From: Delphinus delphis
Taxonomy: Eukaryota; Chordata; Mammalia; Artiodactyla; Delphinidae
Assembly: GCF_949987515.2 (NCBI RefSeq)
Contig: NC_082684.1
Coordinates: 47,210,006-47,274,005, forward strand
DNA: 64,000 bases
Reading direction: 5' to 3'
Position 1 is the stretch's first letter. The number at the start of each line of letters is the position of its first letter. A program made the position numbers and the translations under genes. Below are positions 46,574 through 57,524 of this stretch, piece after piece. The notes under the pieces are model-generated. The model searched no databases and was not told the DNA's origin. It was given only the letters and a program-made list of their open reading frames with translations.

Positions 46574-47086
46574 TTTGCTTATCTTACTGTGTTTGGGGTC
46601 TCCTTTTTGTAGGCTGCAGGTTCATAGTTCCTGTTGTTTTTGGTGTCCGTCCCCAGTGGCTAAAGTTGGTTCAGTTGGTTGTGTATGCTTCCTGGTGGAG
46701 GGGACTGGTTCCTGTGTTCTGGTGGATGATGCTGGATCTTGTCTTTCTGGTGGGCAGGTCCACGTCTGGTGGTGTGTTTTGGGGTGTCTGTGGACTTATT
46801 ATGATTTTAGGCAGCCTCTCTGCTAATGGGTGGGGTTGTGTTCCTGTCTTGCTAGTTGTTTGATATAGGGTGTCCAGCACTGTAGCTTGCTGTTCATTGA
46901 GTGAAGCTGGGTGCTGGTGTTGAGATGGAGATCTCTGGGAGATTTTCGCCGTTTGATATTATGTGCAGCTGGGAGGTCTCTTGTGGACCAGTGTCGTGAA
47001 GTTGGCTCTCCCACTTCTGAGGCACAGCACTGACTCCTGGCTGTAGCACCAAGAGCATTTCATCCACATGGCTCAGAATAAAAGGG

Positions 47087-47095
47087 AGAAAACGT

Positions 47096-47126
<31 letters not shown>

Positions 47127-47225
47127 GAGGGAGGGAGGGAGGGAGGGAGAGAGAGAGAGAGACAGAGAGAGAGAAAGGAAGGAAGGGAGGAAGGAGGGAA
47201 GGAAGGCAAGAAAGAAAGAAGATAA
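47087..47225. repeat. Purine tract (GAAA/GA/GGGA)n in the L1-B 5'UTR
   Basis: Almost pure purine on the plus strand: GAAA units, (GA)n, then five GGG runs separated by single A at 47129-47147, then more (GA)n and GGAA/GAAA units. The GGG array fits a G-quadruplex motif, and the tract could also form a triplex. Confidence 0.93.
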
Positions 47226-48615
47226 AATAAAGTTATTAAAATAAAAAATAATTATTAAGAAAAATTTTTTTTTAAAAGAAAACAAACAAAAACAAAAAAA
47301 CGAACGGATAGAACCCTAGGACAAATGGTGAAAGCAAAGCTATACAGACAAAAATCTCACACAGAAGCATACACATACACACTCAGAAAAAGAGGAAAAG
47401 GGGAAAAAGTAATAAATCTTGCTCTCAAAGTCCACCTTCTCAATTTGGGATGATTCGTTGTCTATTCATGTATTCCACAGATGCAGGGTACATCAAGTTG
47501 ATTGTGGAGATTTAATCCGCTGCTCCTGAGGCTGCTGGGAGAGATTTCCCTTTCTCTTCTTTGTTCGCACAGCTCTCGGGGCTCAGCTTTGTATTTGGCC
47601 CTGCCTCTGCGTGTAGGTTGCCGAAGGGAGTCTGTTCTTCACTCAGACAGGATGCGGTTAAAGGAGCAGCTGATTCGGGGGCTCTGGCTCACTAAGGCCG
47701 CGGGGAGGGAGGGGTGCGGATGCTGGGAGAGCCTGCGGTGGCAGAGGCCAGCATGACGTTGCACCAGCCTGAGGTGCGCCGTGCGTTCTCCTGGGAAAGT
47801 TGTCCCTGGATCCCGGGACCCTGGCAGTGGCAGGCTGCACAGGCTCCCAGGAGGGGAGGTGGGGAGAGTGACCTGTGCTCGCACACAAGCTTCTTGGTGG
47901 CGACAGCAGCAGCCTTAGCATCTCATGCCCGTCTCTGGGGTCTGCGCTTTTAGCTGCGGCTCGCGCCCGTCTCTGGAGCTCCTTCAAGCAGCGCTCTTAA
48001 TTCCCTCTCCTCGCGCACCAGGAAACAAAGGGAAGAAAAAGTCTCTTGCCTCTTTGGCAGGTCCAGACTTTTCCCGGGACTCCGTCCTGGCTAGACGTGG
48101 TGCACTAAACCCCTGCAGGCTGTGTTCACGCCGCCAACCCCAGTCCTCTCCCGGCGCTCCAACCGAAGCCCAGGCCTCAGCCCCCAGCCCCGCCCGGCCC
48201 GGCGGGTGAGCAGACAAGCCTCTCGGGCTGGTGAGTGCCGGTCGGCACCGATCCTCTGTGCGGGAGTCTCTCTGCTTTGCCCTCCGCACCCCGGTGACTG
48301 CGCTCTCCTCCGCGGCTCTGAAGCTTCCCCCTCCGCCACCCACAGTCTCCACCCGCGAAGGGGCTTCCTAGTGCGTGGAAACCTTTCCTCCTTCAGAGCT
48401 CCCTCCCACTTGTGCAGGTCCCATCCCTATTCTTTTGTCTCTGTTTATTCTTTTTTCTTTTGCTCTACCCAGGTATGTGGGGACTTTCTTGCCTTTTGGG
48501 AGGTCTGAGGTCTTCTGCCAGCGTTCAGTAGGTGTTCTGTAGGAGTTGTTCCACGTGTAGATGTATTTCTGGTGTATCTGTTGGGAGGAAGGTGATCTCC
48601 GTGTCTTACTCTTCT

Positions 48616-48626
48616 GCCATCTTCCC
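48616..48626 (-). promoter_or_regulatory. Candidate YY1 site at the L1-B 5' end
   Basis: On the minus strand 'gggaagatggc' begins within the first 20 bases of the element. An AAGATGGC YY1 site near position +10 to +20 is known to set the start site of human L1 transcription. The match here is by sequence only. Confidence 0.6.
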
Positions 48627-48648
48627 GATTCCCCACTATTGACATTTT

Positions 48649-48841
48649 GGGCCAGATAAATCTGTATTGTGAGGAGCTGTCCTGTACATTGTAGGATGTT
48701 TAGCAGCATCCCTGGTCTCTATACACTAGACGCCAGTCGCATCATACCTCCCCTAGTTGTCTCAGACAAAAATGTCTTCCTTCAATCATTGTTAAATATC
48801 CTCTGGGGTCAGGCTGGATTGCTCTTGGTTAAGAACCACTG
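48649..48841 (+). mobile_element. MER3-type hAT element, right part
   Basis: Continues from 41226: 'gtcctgtacattgtaggatg', 'tttagcagcatccctggtct' and the terminal 'ggttaagaaccactg'. Its ends form inverted repeats with 41193-41207. The 8-bp duplication 'atttagat' flanks the whole (41185-41192 and 48842-48849), as for hAT transposons. Family name from memory. Confidence 0.88.
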
Positions 48842-48849
48842 ATTTAGAT

Positions 48850-49870
48850 ATGCCCCCTTATATAACAATATCTCTTCTCAACATTCTGTCATAGCTCACA
48901 CCTACCATCATTTTCTTTCTGCTTGTAATAATAATTCAGAATTTTCTTTAGTGAAGTCTGTATGAGAAAAGGTAACAAATCTGTTTTCGGTAAATCTGAG
49001 AATAGTCTTTTTTTGTTGTTGTAAAAAGATAATTTATTGGGTATAGAATTCTAGGTGAGAGTTATTTTCTTTTAGCACACTGGATAAATCATTCCAGTTT
49101 GGTAACATTGTGGCTACTGAGAAGAAAGAGCTATTGATTTAATTGTTATTCACTTTTAGAGAACATGTCTTTTCTGTCTGGCTCATTTGAAGACATTTTT
49201 TTGGTCTTTTCTATTAAGTATTGCTATAATGTGTCTAGAAGTATATTTCTTTTTATTTTTCTTGCTTGTGATTTATTGGGCTTTTTGAACCCAAGAATTG
49301 GTAATGTTCAACAGTTTTGGAAAATTCTCAGCTGTTACTTCTTTAAAAGTTGTTTCACCCCTATTCTCTGTTATCTTTCTGGAAATTAGATTTTCTCATG
49401 TTATCCTCCTTTTCCTTTGAATTTTCTTTTACATTTTCCTTCTCTTGGCCTCTCATTTTCCTATTTCTTTATATTTATCTTCCAATTTAGTAATTATCTC
49501 CAGTGTTGTATAATATGCTGTTTCACCTTTGAATAGAGTTTTTACTTTTTCAGTTTCTATTCTGTCCATTTGGTTCTTTTTCACATGCTCTTGAATTTTT
49601 AAAAATATTTCTTCATTCTACTCACATTTTAAAGCCTCTCTTTTATTTATTTAAACATATTAAACTTATTTACTATTTTGTGATGATTACTGTATCTTTG
49701 TGGGTCTGATTTTGCTGGCTGTTGCATCTCCTTGTTCTTTCTCATGGTGCCCTATTTCCTTGTGTGTTTTGTGTTTTTGAAACCTTGGGGATTCTGTCAA
49801 GCCTGGATTGAGATTGATTTTTGATGATTTCTGCTAGTCACATTTGGGTTATCACTGATGTGTGATTTTC
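48850..49870 (-). mobile_element. Old L1M relic, segment 3 (ORF1 region)
   Basis: Antisense L1M ORF1-type sequence: 'gggtatagaattctaggtga', 'gaagtatatttctttttatt', 'ggaaaattctcagctgttac', 'tctgtccatttggttctttt'. Same element as 36925-41184. Confidence 0.8.
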
Positions 49871-50545
49871 TTTTTTCTTTTTTTTTAACGTCTTTATTGG
49901 AGTATAATTGCTTTACAATGGTGTGTTAGTTTCTGCTTTATAACAAAGTGAATCAACTATACATATACATATATCCCCATATCTCCTCCCTCTTGCATCT
50001 CCCTCCCACCCTCCCTATCCCACCCCTCTAGGTGGTCACAAAGCACCGAGCTGATCTCCCTGTGCTATGTGGCTGCTTCCCACTAGCTATCTGTTTTACA
50101 TTTGGTAGTATATATAAGTCCATGCCACTCTCTTACTTCGTTCCAGCTTACCCTTCCCATTCCCCGTGTCCTCCAGTCCATTGTCTATGTCTGTGTCTTT
50201 ATTCCTGTCCTGACCCTAGGTTCTTCAGAACCTTTTTTTTTTCTTTTTTTAGATTCCATAGATATGTGTTAGCATATGGTATTTGTTTTTCTCTTTCTGA
50301 CTTATTTCACTCTGTATGATAAACTCTAGGTCCATCCACCTGAGTGCAAATAACTCAATTTCGTTTCTTTCTATGACTGAGTAATATTCCATTGTATATA
50401 TGTGCCACATCTTCTTTATCCATTCATCTGTTGATGGACACTTAGGTTGCTTCCATGTCCTGGCTATTGTAAATAGAGTTGCTATGAACATTGTGATACA
50501 TGACTCTTTTTGAATTATGGTTTTCTCAAGGTATATGCCCAGTAG
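49871..50545 (-). mobile_element. 5'-truncated L1 3' end in the L1M relic
   Basis: T-rich left end, 'cgtctttattggagtataat', the C-rich 3'UTR complement near 49990-50035, then the ORF2 C-terminus (frame 50560-50249, ending LTHIYGI). It is truncated after 'gtatatgcccagtag'. Same 3'UTR type as L1-B and L1-C. Target-site duplication not clear. Confidence 0.93.
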
Positions 50546-50790
50546 AATTAAATTCTCCATTTAAGGTTTTTGTTTTGTTTTGTTTTTCAACACCATATAA
50601 GTAGGTAAAATTAGTCTGGAAACCCATGTGAGGGAGACCTTATGGTTATGATTTCTTATGAGTGATTTTCCCTCTTTACCCAATATCTTGTTTCCTTGCT
50701 ATCCCTTCTACACCATGAGTTTATAGAAATAAACCCATAGATTGTAGTCCTTTGGCGCCTCAGCCTTTCCATATCAATGCCCCCTAGGCT
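50546..50790 (-). mobile_element. Old L1M relic, segment 4 (5' region)
   Basis: Continuation of the L1M upstream of ORF1. It fades into unassigned sequence near 50790. Weak homology. Confidence 0.45.
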
Positions 50791-51427
50791 TTTTGTGTGT
50801 GTTTTTTTCCCACGTAGCCTTTGTGAAGAATGATGAAGGGCCTGAGATGTTTATCGTGCTTTTATCCTACTTTCAAGCAATCAAGTTTCATGGATTCTGG
50901 TACAAGACTTGAGACTCTTGAATCAAAGATGAAGGAAAAAAAAATATATTTAACAGCAATAGGAGTAACCAGAGTATCAACATTTTGCATTAGTTCCCTA
51001 AGCCTCAGTTTTCACAGGGTGACACGAAGAGGTGTCAGATGACATCTATACTGCAGTGGGTTGTATTATTAGACAGGAACTCTGAGGTTAGGGAGCCCAA
51101 TTTTTTTATAACAGGCATTTAATCATGCCTGTTTCTTTGCTCTACAGAGAGACACTACCTCTATCTTACAAGGCTGTTCAGTAAACAAACATTCTTGAAA
51201 AGATAGTTTAGAACAAAGAACAGCTAGTGCCTTTCTCACAACACATGTAGAAACAAGAGAGACTTGTGGGTAATTATCTCCCAAAAGTCATCAAAATGGA
51301 AGGTCAAGTTTCAGCAGATATCCTTAGAATTAAAATTATTAGTGTTAGCTAATCTCAGAGAATTCCTATTTTATTTTAACCTTTGCAGCTTCTTTACTTT
51401 TTTCCTGATGAAATGTTTATTGTATCT
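50791..51427. other. Unassigned sequence
   Basis: Nothing recognised apart from short T-rich runs. Confidence 0.4.
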
Positions 51428-51442
51428 TATTCACCATTTTTT

Positions 51443-51645
51443 TGTGTGTGTGTGTGGTACGCGGACCTCTCACTGTTGTGGCCTCTCCCGTTGCGGAGCA
51501 CAGGCTCCGGACACGCAGGCGCAGCGGCCATGGCTGACGGGCCCAGCTGCTCCGCGGCATGTTGGATCTTCCTGGACCGGGGCACGAACCCGTGTCCCCT
51601 GCATCGGCAGGTGGACTCTCAACCACTGCACCACCAGGGAAGCCC
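51443..51645 (-). mobile_element. CHR-type SINE with a (CA)n tail
   Basis: Antisense copy ending 'caccaccagggaagccc'. At the tail side the plus strand reads T6 then 'gtgtgtgtgtgtgtgg', so most of the expected A tail is replaced by a (CA)n run on the SINE strand. Duplications 'tattcaccatttttt' (51428-51442 and 51646-51660) are identical over 15 bp. Confidence 0.95.
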
Positions 51646-51660
51646 TATTCACCATTTTTT

Positions 51661-52564
51661 AAAAAACAAAATATCTGCTCAGATTTCTAGTCTGTGATAT
51701 TGTTGAAAATTGAAATTGCCAAGTTAATTTATAGAACTTAACATAAGCCAACTACTTATAGTAAGCTTGTTTCGTACTGTAATTCTTTAATTGGTCCTAA
51801 TATCTAAGCTACAAGCAGCTTCTTTATATTTCCTTTTCTACTGTGGTATCACAAAATATAGCTTTCCATTTTAAAAAAGAACAATATAGAAAGAAAGATT
51901 CTGCTCTTGTGTTTTATACACAAATGGTTCTCCACACAAGCATTTGTAATCTCTTTTTTGAAGACAGAACAGAGGAACAGCTCTGTGCAAATCCCAGTTA
52001 AGAATGGCACCTCCATGGTTGATGGGGTTAATCGTCAAGAATAAAACTGTATTAGGTTAGTCTCATTTGAAATGATTTTTCCTCAGTTGATTGGGAGTAC
52101 TTTGGATTTGCAAATATTGGAATAGTTTTTACTTCCTTTTTGTATGTTTCAAACTCTCTTGCAACTTATTTCTCATGAGATTTTTGTTGCAGCCATATGT
52201 ATGTGGCCTACATTTAGATGTCAGAAAATAGTGAAATAGCCAACATTTAAGACATAGTCTTGTTAAGGTCCAGCCCGAGCGGTGGTTTGTCCTTTTATTT
52301 TGCTATCTACAATGGGTAGTCTTTCGTAGTGAAAAATAGAATAAGTACCACAAGGATTCATTTATGTAAGAATAGAAAATCTTTCAGATAGGATTTGCCA
52401 GAATTGATTTTTTCTACCCAACCCCTGAAGGTATTTCTTGCCACTTTTGGTGAGGTTAAATGATTTCTAAGAGGTCACTGAAAGGTATTTACAGGTCACT
52501 CAAGCTGTAACTGTTAGTTCAGTTTCCAGATTTCTATGCTATTTAGTTTTGTGCACTAAGGGTA
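51661..52564. other. Unassigned sequence
   Basis: No recognised repeat or credible exon. Confidence 0.45.
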
Positions 52565-52680
52565 GGGCTAATTTCCACATTACAGATAAAACACCAAGGC
52601 CCAGAGTAGTACATTATTTAGTATCATATTGCGGAGGAGTAAAGAGCTGGGTAGAGACCTAAGCTAAGGTGTTTTCCAAG
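52565..52680 (-). mobile_element. Possible MIR fragment (antisense)
   Basis: The stretch 'cattacagataaaacaccaa' then 'ggcccagagtagtacattat' fits the antisense MIR centre. Confidence 0.5.
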
Positions 52681-52819
52681 TTTAATGCTTTTGTCAAAAT
52701 ATAAATTTTTCCCAAATTGTGCCCAGGAATCTTTTTTTTTGAAATGTATGTCAATATGTGTTCCTCTAAATAAGGGTCAAATGATTTTAAAAAATGCTGG
52801 TTTAAATAAAATTTAGATT

Positions 52820-53310
52820 TTTTTTCATGTATTTTGAATCCTAATTCTTTATTGGTTATATGTTTTATAAATATCTTTTCTCATTCTGGGCCTTGTCTTT
52901 TTATTTTGTTACAGTATCTTTTGATGAATAGAAGTTTTAACTTAAACTGTAGACTAATTTATCATCATTTAATCTTTTGAGATTTGGTTTTAGGGATTCC
53001 TTCCCATTCTCATATATTCTCATGTATTTTCTACTAGAAATTCAATGTTTTTATTTTTTACATTTTTGTCTATAATATACCTAGAATTGATAATATATCT
53101 AGAACTGGGAATATGGTGTGAGGTAAGGATTAAAATTTTTTTCTGCATGAGTAAATAATTGTCCCTGCACCATTTGAAAACTGATCTTCAGGAACTACTT
53201 CCACCATGTGTGAAATTTCTATATATATGTGAATCTGTTTCTGACCTCTCTATTTTGTTCCATTTTGTTACTCTGTCTACTTGTACACCAATACCAATAC
53301 TGTTTGTAAT
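52820..53310 (-). mobile_element. Old L1M, inverted 5' part
   Basis: Antisense L1 ORF2 C-terminal region: 'ttttgaatcctaattcttta', 'cattctgggccttgtctttt', 'gaatatggtgtgaggtaagg', 'accaatac' (a VQYW-type coding site). It abuts sense L1M sequence at 53311. Confidence 0.75.
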
Positions 53311-53720
53311 TGCAAAAAAAATAAAATAAAAGGAAATGGTCTAAATGTTCAGCAGGAGGCTAGATGAATAAATTGTGATATATTCATAATTAAATATTGT
53401 TTAACAGTGAAAATAAACAAATCAGAGTTATATATGTTAAAGTCTCATAAAAATAATACTAAGCTCCCCCAAAAGAATAAGCAAAATAATGCCTAGAATA
53501 TTATACCACTTTTAGAGAAGGCTGAAAACATAAAAAACAGAACTACTCATTGTTTAGGACTATATGGAAATAAAGATGTTAATAAATTCATAGAAATAAT
53601 CTACATCTGGAATTTTGTTACTTCTGAGAGATGGAAGGGGTATGATGAGGGAAAGACACACAGAGGCTTCCACTGTATTTGTAATATTTCTTTCTTAAAC
53701 TTCTAGGTGAGTACATGGGT
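53311..53720 (+). mobile_element. Old L1M, 3' part in sense
   Basis: Sense L1M end-of-ORF2 and 3'UTR: 'ggctagatgaataaattgtg', 'gatatattcataattaaata'. With 52820-53310 it forms an inverted/direct pair, as left by twin priming. Confidence 0.65.
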
Positions 53721-56700
53721 TTGTTTTATTGTTCTTTACACCTTTTTACGTCTTAATTTTTTCCTAACATTTTTACAAATAACAATATAAGATGCATTTA
53801 CGGCAGTAGTTCTCAAAGTCTCTAATTTGCTAATAGGCCTTGCCTTTATCCAAAAAAGGGGGCATTCTATGAGTATTTCCCAAATTTAATTGACCATGGA
53901 ACCTTCTTTTCCCAGCAACACCTATTGGTACCTTGGGAATTAGTCTGTTTTATGGATCCCAGATTCAGAATATGTACTTTAGACCATACTGCTTATAAAG
54001 ACGAGACAAATCCAAGGTCTAGGCTCTCTTTAGTGTGTCATCGAGTTACAAGAAGTGCTTTGAACCCAGCAGGACATAAAGGGAGGTGTTGTGCATGTGG
54101 TTTTTACCTTAGGGTCTTTCTTGAAGTTCATGGATATTCCTACAGCTTTAAGTTGTTGGGTACATCCTCCTCCCACCACACCCTGTGGGGACAGTTCGAA
54201 TGTTTGCAAAAGAGAAATCAACAAAGTATAATTCCCACATGGTGAGAGTGAAGTTATAACATGGCCTAGTCTTTGTTTCCAAAGTGCAGTGCAAATAGCA
54301 CACAGTGTAGAGAGGGTTTGTTACAGGAATAGCAGCCACCAGAGGCAATTCATTGATCAACAGTCAGTTACAGAGAAGTTATTACCATCCTACAAACAGA
54401 GCCTTTTTTATGATGGGTAATCCTCGGAAATAACATTGTTCTATAGAATACATCTTTTGCGTAATGAAAATCATTGTAATGAGACTGTTTTAATTAATAT
54501 TTTTTAATATATAAAAATGAGGCTGATTCTTACTTCCTTTGCAATAGGAATGCTTTATTTGGCAGACTTTATATATAAAAAAAGAATATATAAATAAAGC
54601 AGCTGATTTGACCTGGCAAGCTTCGATTCCAATTCGGCGTACTTTCCCTATTTATAAAGTGCAGTAAAAATGTTGGCCTTTAGAAACTGATATTCCCTGG
54701 GTGAGCAAGTGTGGGTAAGGCTTTTTGTTTTTTTTTCTTTCTGTTGTTGTTATTATTATCACTCTTTAAAAAAAAATGTAGCAATATTCTAAGAGAAAAA
54801 CTCCAAATAAGAGCTAATATAATGTTTTTATGCCTATAAAAAAGGGACCACGTTATTTTAAAATAACTTTTTAAAGACTGTGGCCCCAAATGGTGACTGC
54901 AGGCCTGGTGCAGTCTAGTGTATGTGCTACTATAATCTTGCTTGAGGCTCATAAATCTTGCATTATTTGGAGTAAGTGTAGACACTCCAAAATGAATTTA
55001 GAGGCAAATGTGCATGTGTTTCTGTGCACAGGCCGGGTGGAGGGAATGCTGTGATCATGTCTCAAAAAATTCTAATCATCTGGTCTTATAATGAATGGAT
55101 TAGTTCCTCCATTCTGCCAATAGAACATGAGCGTAAGAAAACTTTGAAGTGCGGGAGGAAACGGCAAAGAAAACAGTAAACTGTTCATGTGAGACTGGCT
55201 TGATGCTTGGTGATTAAGAGATGAGGACCCCGCGGGTCAGCTCCCCATAGGTACAAACAGATGTTTGCACTGTTTCACAGCTGCTAAATATGATATAAAT
55301 CCAAAGAATTTTTCTTGTTTTTATAAAGGAAAAAAATACCCAGACAGCAAATTTTTGGTCATTCAGATACTCTTACCAAATGACATCTGGTTTCTGTACT
55401 GCTTATTTAAGCAATCCTTAAAAAAAATGTTTGCCAAGGGGAGTAACTCTAAACTTTCAGTCCTTCACCATACATAACAGTACAGTTTAAATTACAGTGT
55501 GGCATGCAGAGTTTATTCTAAGCAATGCTGTTCTTTATTTCTTAACTAGCAAGTTTTATTTTCGAGAAAATGGGTTAGATATTATGTAATTAGTTAAGGG
55601 AAGTCTATGATGAAGTTACATTTAAAGTATCTAGGATTCCTATCCTAATGATGGCAAAGAAAATGAATTAATTGCTTCCATATGTTAAGCACGGTGGTGA
55701 GCAAAGTTAAACTATACAGTTACCTAAAATAAAATGTCAGCAATATAGCCAGACAGTATTTTGACTTGCATCAAGGTGAGAAAACATGAAAGGCAGAAAG
55801 GAAGCAGTGGCAGGTTGCAGGTCAAGATGGAAATGAATCTTAATAAAAGACTTGCCTAAATCTTTAGAGAAGAACCAGACATCTTTGCCATCTCTATACA
55901 CATTACACCTCCGAGTTTACGTGCAGAAATTAGTTTATTATTAGCCCCAACATGTTTATATTGATTGTTCCCCTCCGAGATGTCTATTTTGAAGGGTCTA
56001 ACGCCCAAGTTTACAGGCTTGCTTTCTGAATATTTTCTACCTCAACCTTTGTGTCTGACATTGATCTGCGGTTTCATTAGAGCTTTCATTCAGTGGGTCT
56101 CCCCAGAGCTTAGCACTGAAACAGAAAATGTGATAATTCCATAACAAATTTGGCAATTAGCAGCGTTCCTCCTTTTGGGTTTTACATCATTATTTGGCCT
56201 GATTCTGTAATTCCAGTCTGATATTAATAAAGGGTAAGCAGTCTGACAAGTCCAGCTTTGTTGGAGATTTCTCACCCAAAGATTTTCTAGGTCTGTAGAA
56301 AATTCAGAACCTGTCCAGTTGGAGTTGCCCAGAGTGAACATGGACTTTTCTTTGTCTTCTTTCAAAATTGACTTGTTTGGTTTTTGAGTACTAGGTTCTT
56401 GCCATTATGTGATATAGGATCTACAAGAACTGAATTTGCCGGAGGATAATAATGTTTCCTATTGTGTTTTACTTGGTAAAGTTTGGTTATGAGTTAATCT
56501 TAGGTTTCAGCATCAAGTCTAATTCACTGGTTCATTTACCATTTCTTTTTTAGTCTTCAGCAGGAATGTTGCCTTTCTCCAGATTCCATGAGGAGGTTTA
56601 CCCTATCTTTAGCATACCTCATTTTTGTGTTTACTAACTTTGGGAAACCTCTCCTGTCAAACTTTCTCATATATACCATCTGTGCATGAAAGTCCCAGGT

Positions 56701-57330
56701 GGGGGCCTGTGAAGAGGTTCCATGAAATCATGGCTGAGGAGTCCCATATTCAAGGTGACACTTAACCTGTGCACAGCTAAATCCGCCACCTCCATGCCCC
56801 CAGTGCCAAGTTCTCCTTATCACTAACAGCTTCCTATCGATGTCAGTGAGACTAAATATGCAAAGGGAACATGAAGCTCTTCATTCCCTGAGAACCGGGA
56901 TATTTAGGTTGTGCAAATCCCTGAACCCTAAAATGGATTTAATCAGCCCAATTCACATCATGAATATCATGTTGCAAGGACACACACGTGCTGGAACAGA
57001 TAGGAGATTTCATTTTAACTTCTAAATTTGCAAAATTATGCCCTGTGGGCCATCAGTTTTTCTTGGACACTCCAGGGACTTCATGCCCAGAAGAATTCTT
57101 GTGGGACTCCATGCCAAGAGGAAATCTTACAGTGATAAGTTCATGCTTTTTATTGAGAAGGGAGCAGTTTCCTCTGTTATCAAAGATAACATATTTCATC
57201 TTCTAGAACCCTCTTTGCAGTTCTTCCTGCCTCTGTTTTCCCCAGACTGTTCTGAGGAATGGCCAGGTGATCTTTTGCAAGGTCTATTTCTATTTTTTAT
57301 CTTTTCTCTCTCCTGTCTCTCCTGTCCCAA
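53721..57330. other. 3.6 kb without recognisable repeats
   Basis: Longest such block in the window. Near 53804 'agtagttctcaaagtctcta' recalls a hAT terminus, but the remainder does not follow. Frames at 53925-54245, 55265-55477, 56090-56365 and 56840-57025 show no domain, splice-framed structure or signal peptide I can support. Some of it may be conserved non-coding DNA, which only alignment could show. Confidence 0.5.
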
Positions 57331-57440
57331 CCTTCCTCCTGTCTCTCCCCTCCCTCCCTCCCCCATTCCTTCCTTTCCTTCCTCCCTCCCTCCCTCCCTT
57401 CCTTCCTTCCTTCCTTCCTTCCTCTCCCCTTCTCCCCTCT
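57331..57440. repeat. (CCCT)n/(CCTT)n polypyrimidine microsatellite
   Basis: Imperfect tetranucleotide array: CCCT-type units to about 57396, then (CCTT)n to 57422, flanked by C/T-rich sequence. The proline/serine-rich frames here are artefacts. Confidence 0.95.
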
Positions 57441-57524
57441 TCCAAATAACCTATTAATGTATAGTGATTCTCTACTGAATCTCATCTAAATCTGGAAGAA
57501 TAACTGAGGCTAGAAGTTTTTTTA

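Larger units (their letters stand above)
41227..48633 (-). mobile_element. L1-B: full-length-type LINE-1 with TSD
   Basis: Complete minus-strand L1 from a T-rich 3' terminus (41227) through ORF2, ORF1 and a 2.06-kb 5'UTR to 48633. Its 5' terminus, read on the minus strand, begins 'ggggaatcgggaagatggca'. The 15-bp duplication 'cactattgacatttt' (41212-41226 and 48634-48648) is perfect and lies within a MER3-type element. A CHR SINE is inserted at 43735-43949. Total span is 7407 bp, about 7.2 kb without the SINE. Confidence 0.97.
46574..48633 (-). promoter_or_regulatory. L1-B 5'UTR with CpG-rich promoter block
   Basis: 2060 bp between the ORF1 start and the 5' end. The distal part (about 47560-48370) is rich in G+C and CpG, unlike anything else in the window. 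The proximal part holds a purine-rich microsatellite (47087-47225). By analogy to other mammalian L1s this is the internal Pol II promoter, reading leftward. An antisense promoter reading rightward is possible but unproven. No long frame inside should be taken as a gene. Confidence 0.85.

Noticed and set aside
45999..46826. 275-codon open frame, plus strand, hydrophobic and serine/leucine-rich
   Set aside because: Exact antisense shadow of L1-B ORF1 and its 5'UTR. The hydrophobicity comes from reading the complement of an A/G-rich coiled-coil gene.
47560..48400. CpG-rich block resembling a host gene promoter or first exon
   Set aside because: It lies wholly between the L1-B ORF1 start and the L1-B 5' duplication, so it is the element's own 5'UTR. 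The several frames across it have no domain.
57038..57457. 139-codon proline/serine-rich frame
   Set aside because: Its C-terminal half is the (CCCT)n/(CCTT)n microsatellite, and the upstream part has no recognisable protein features.
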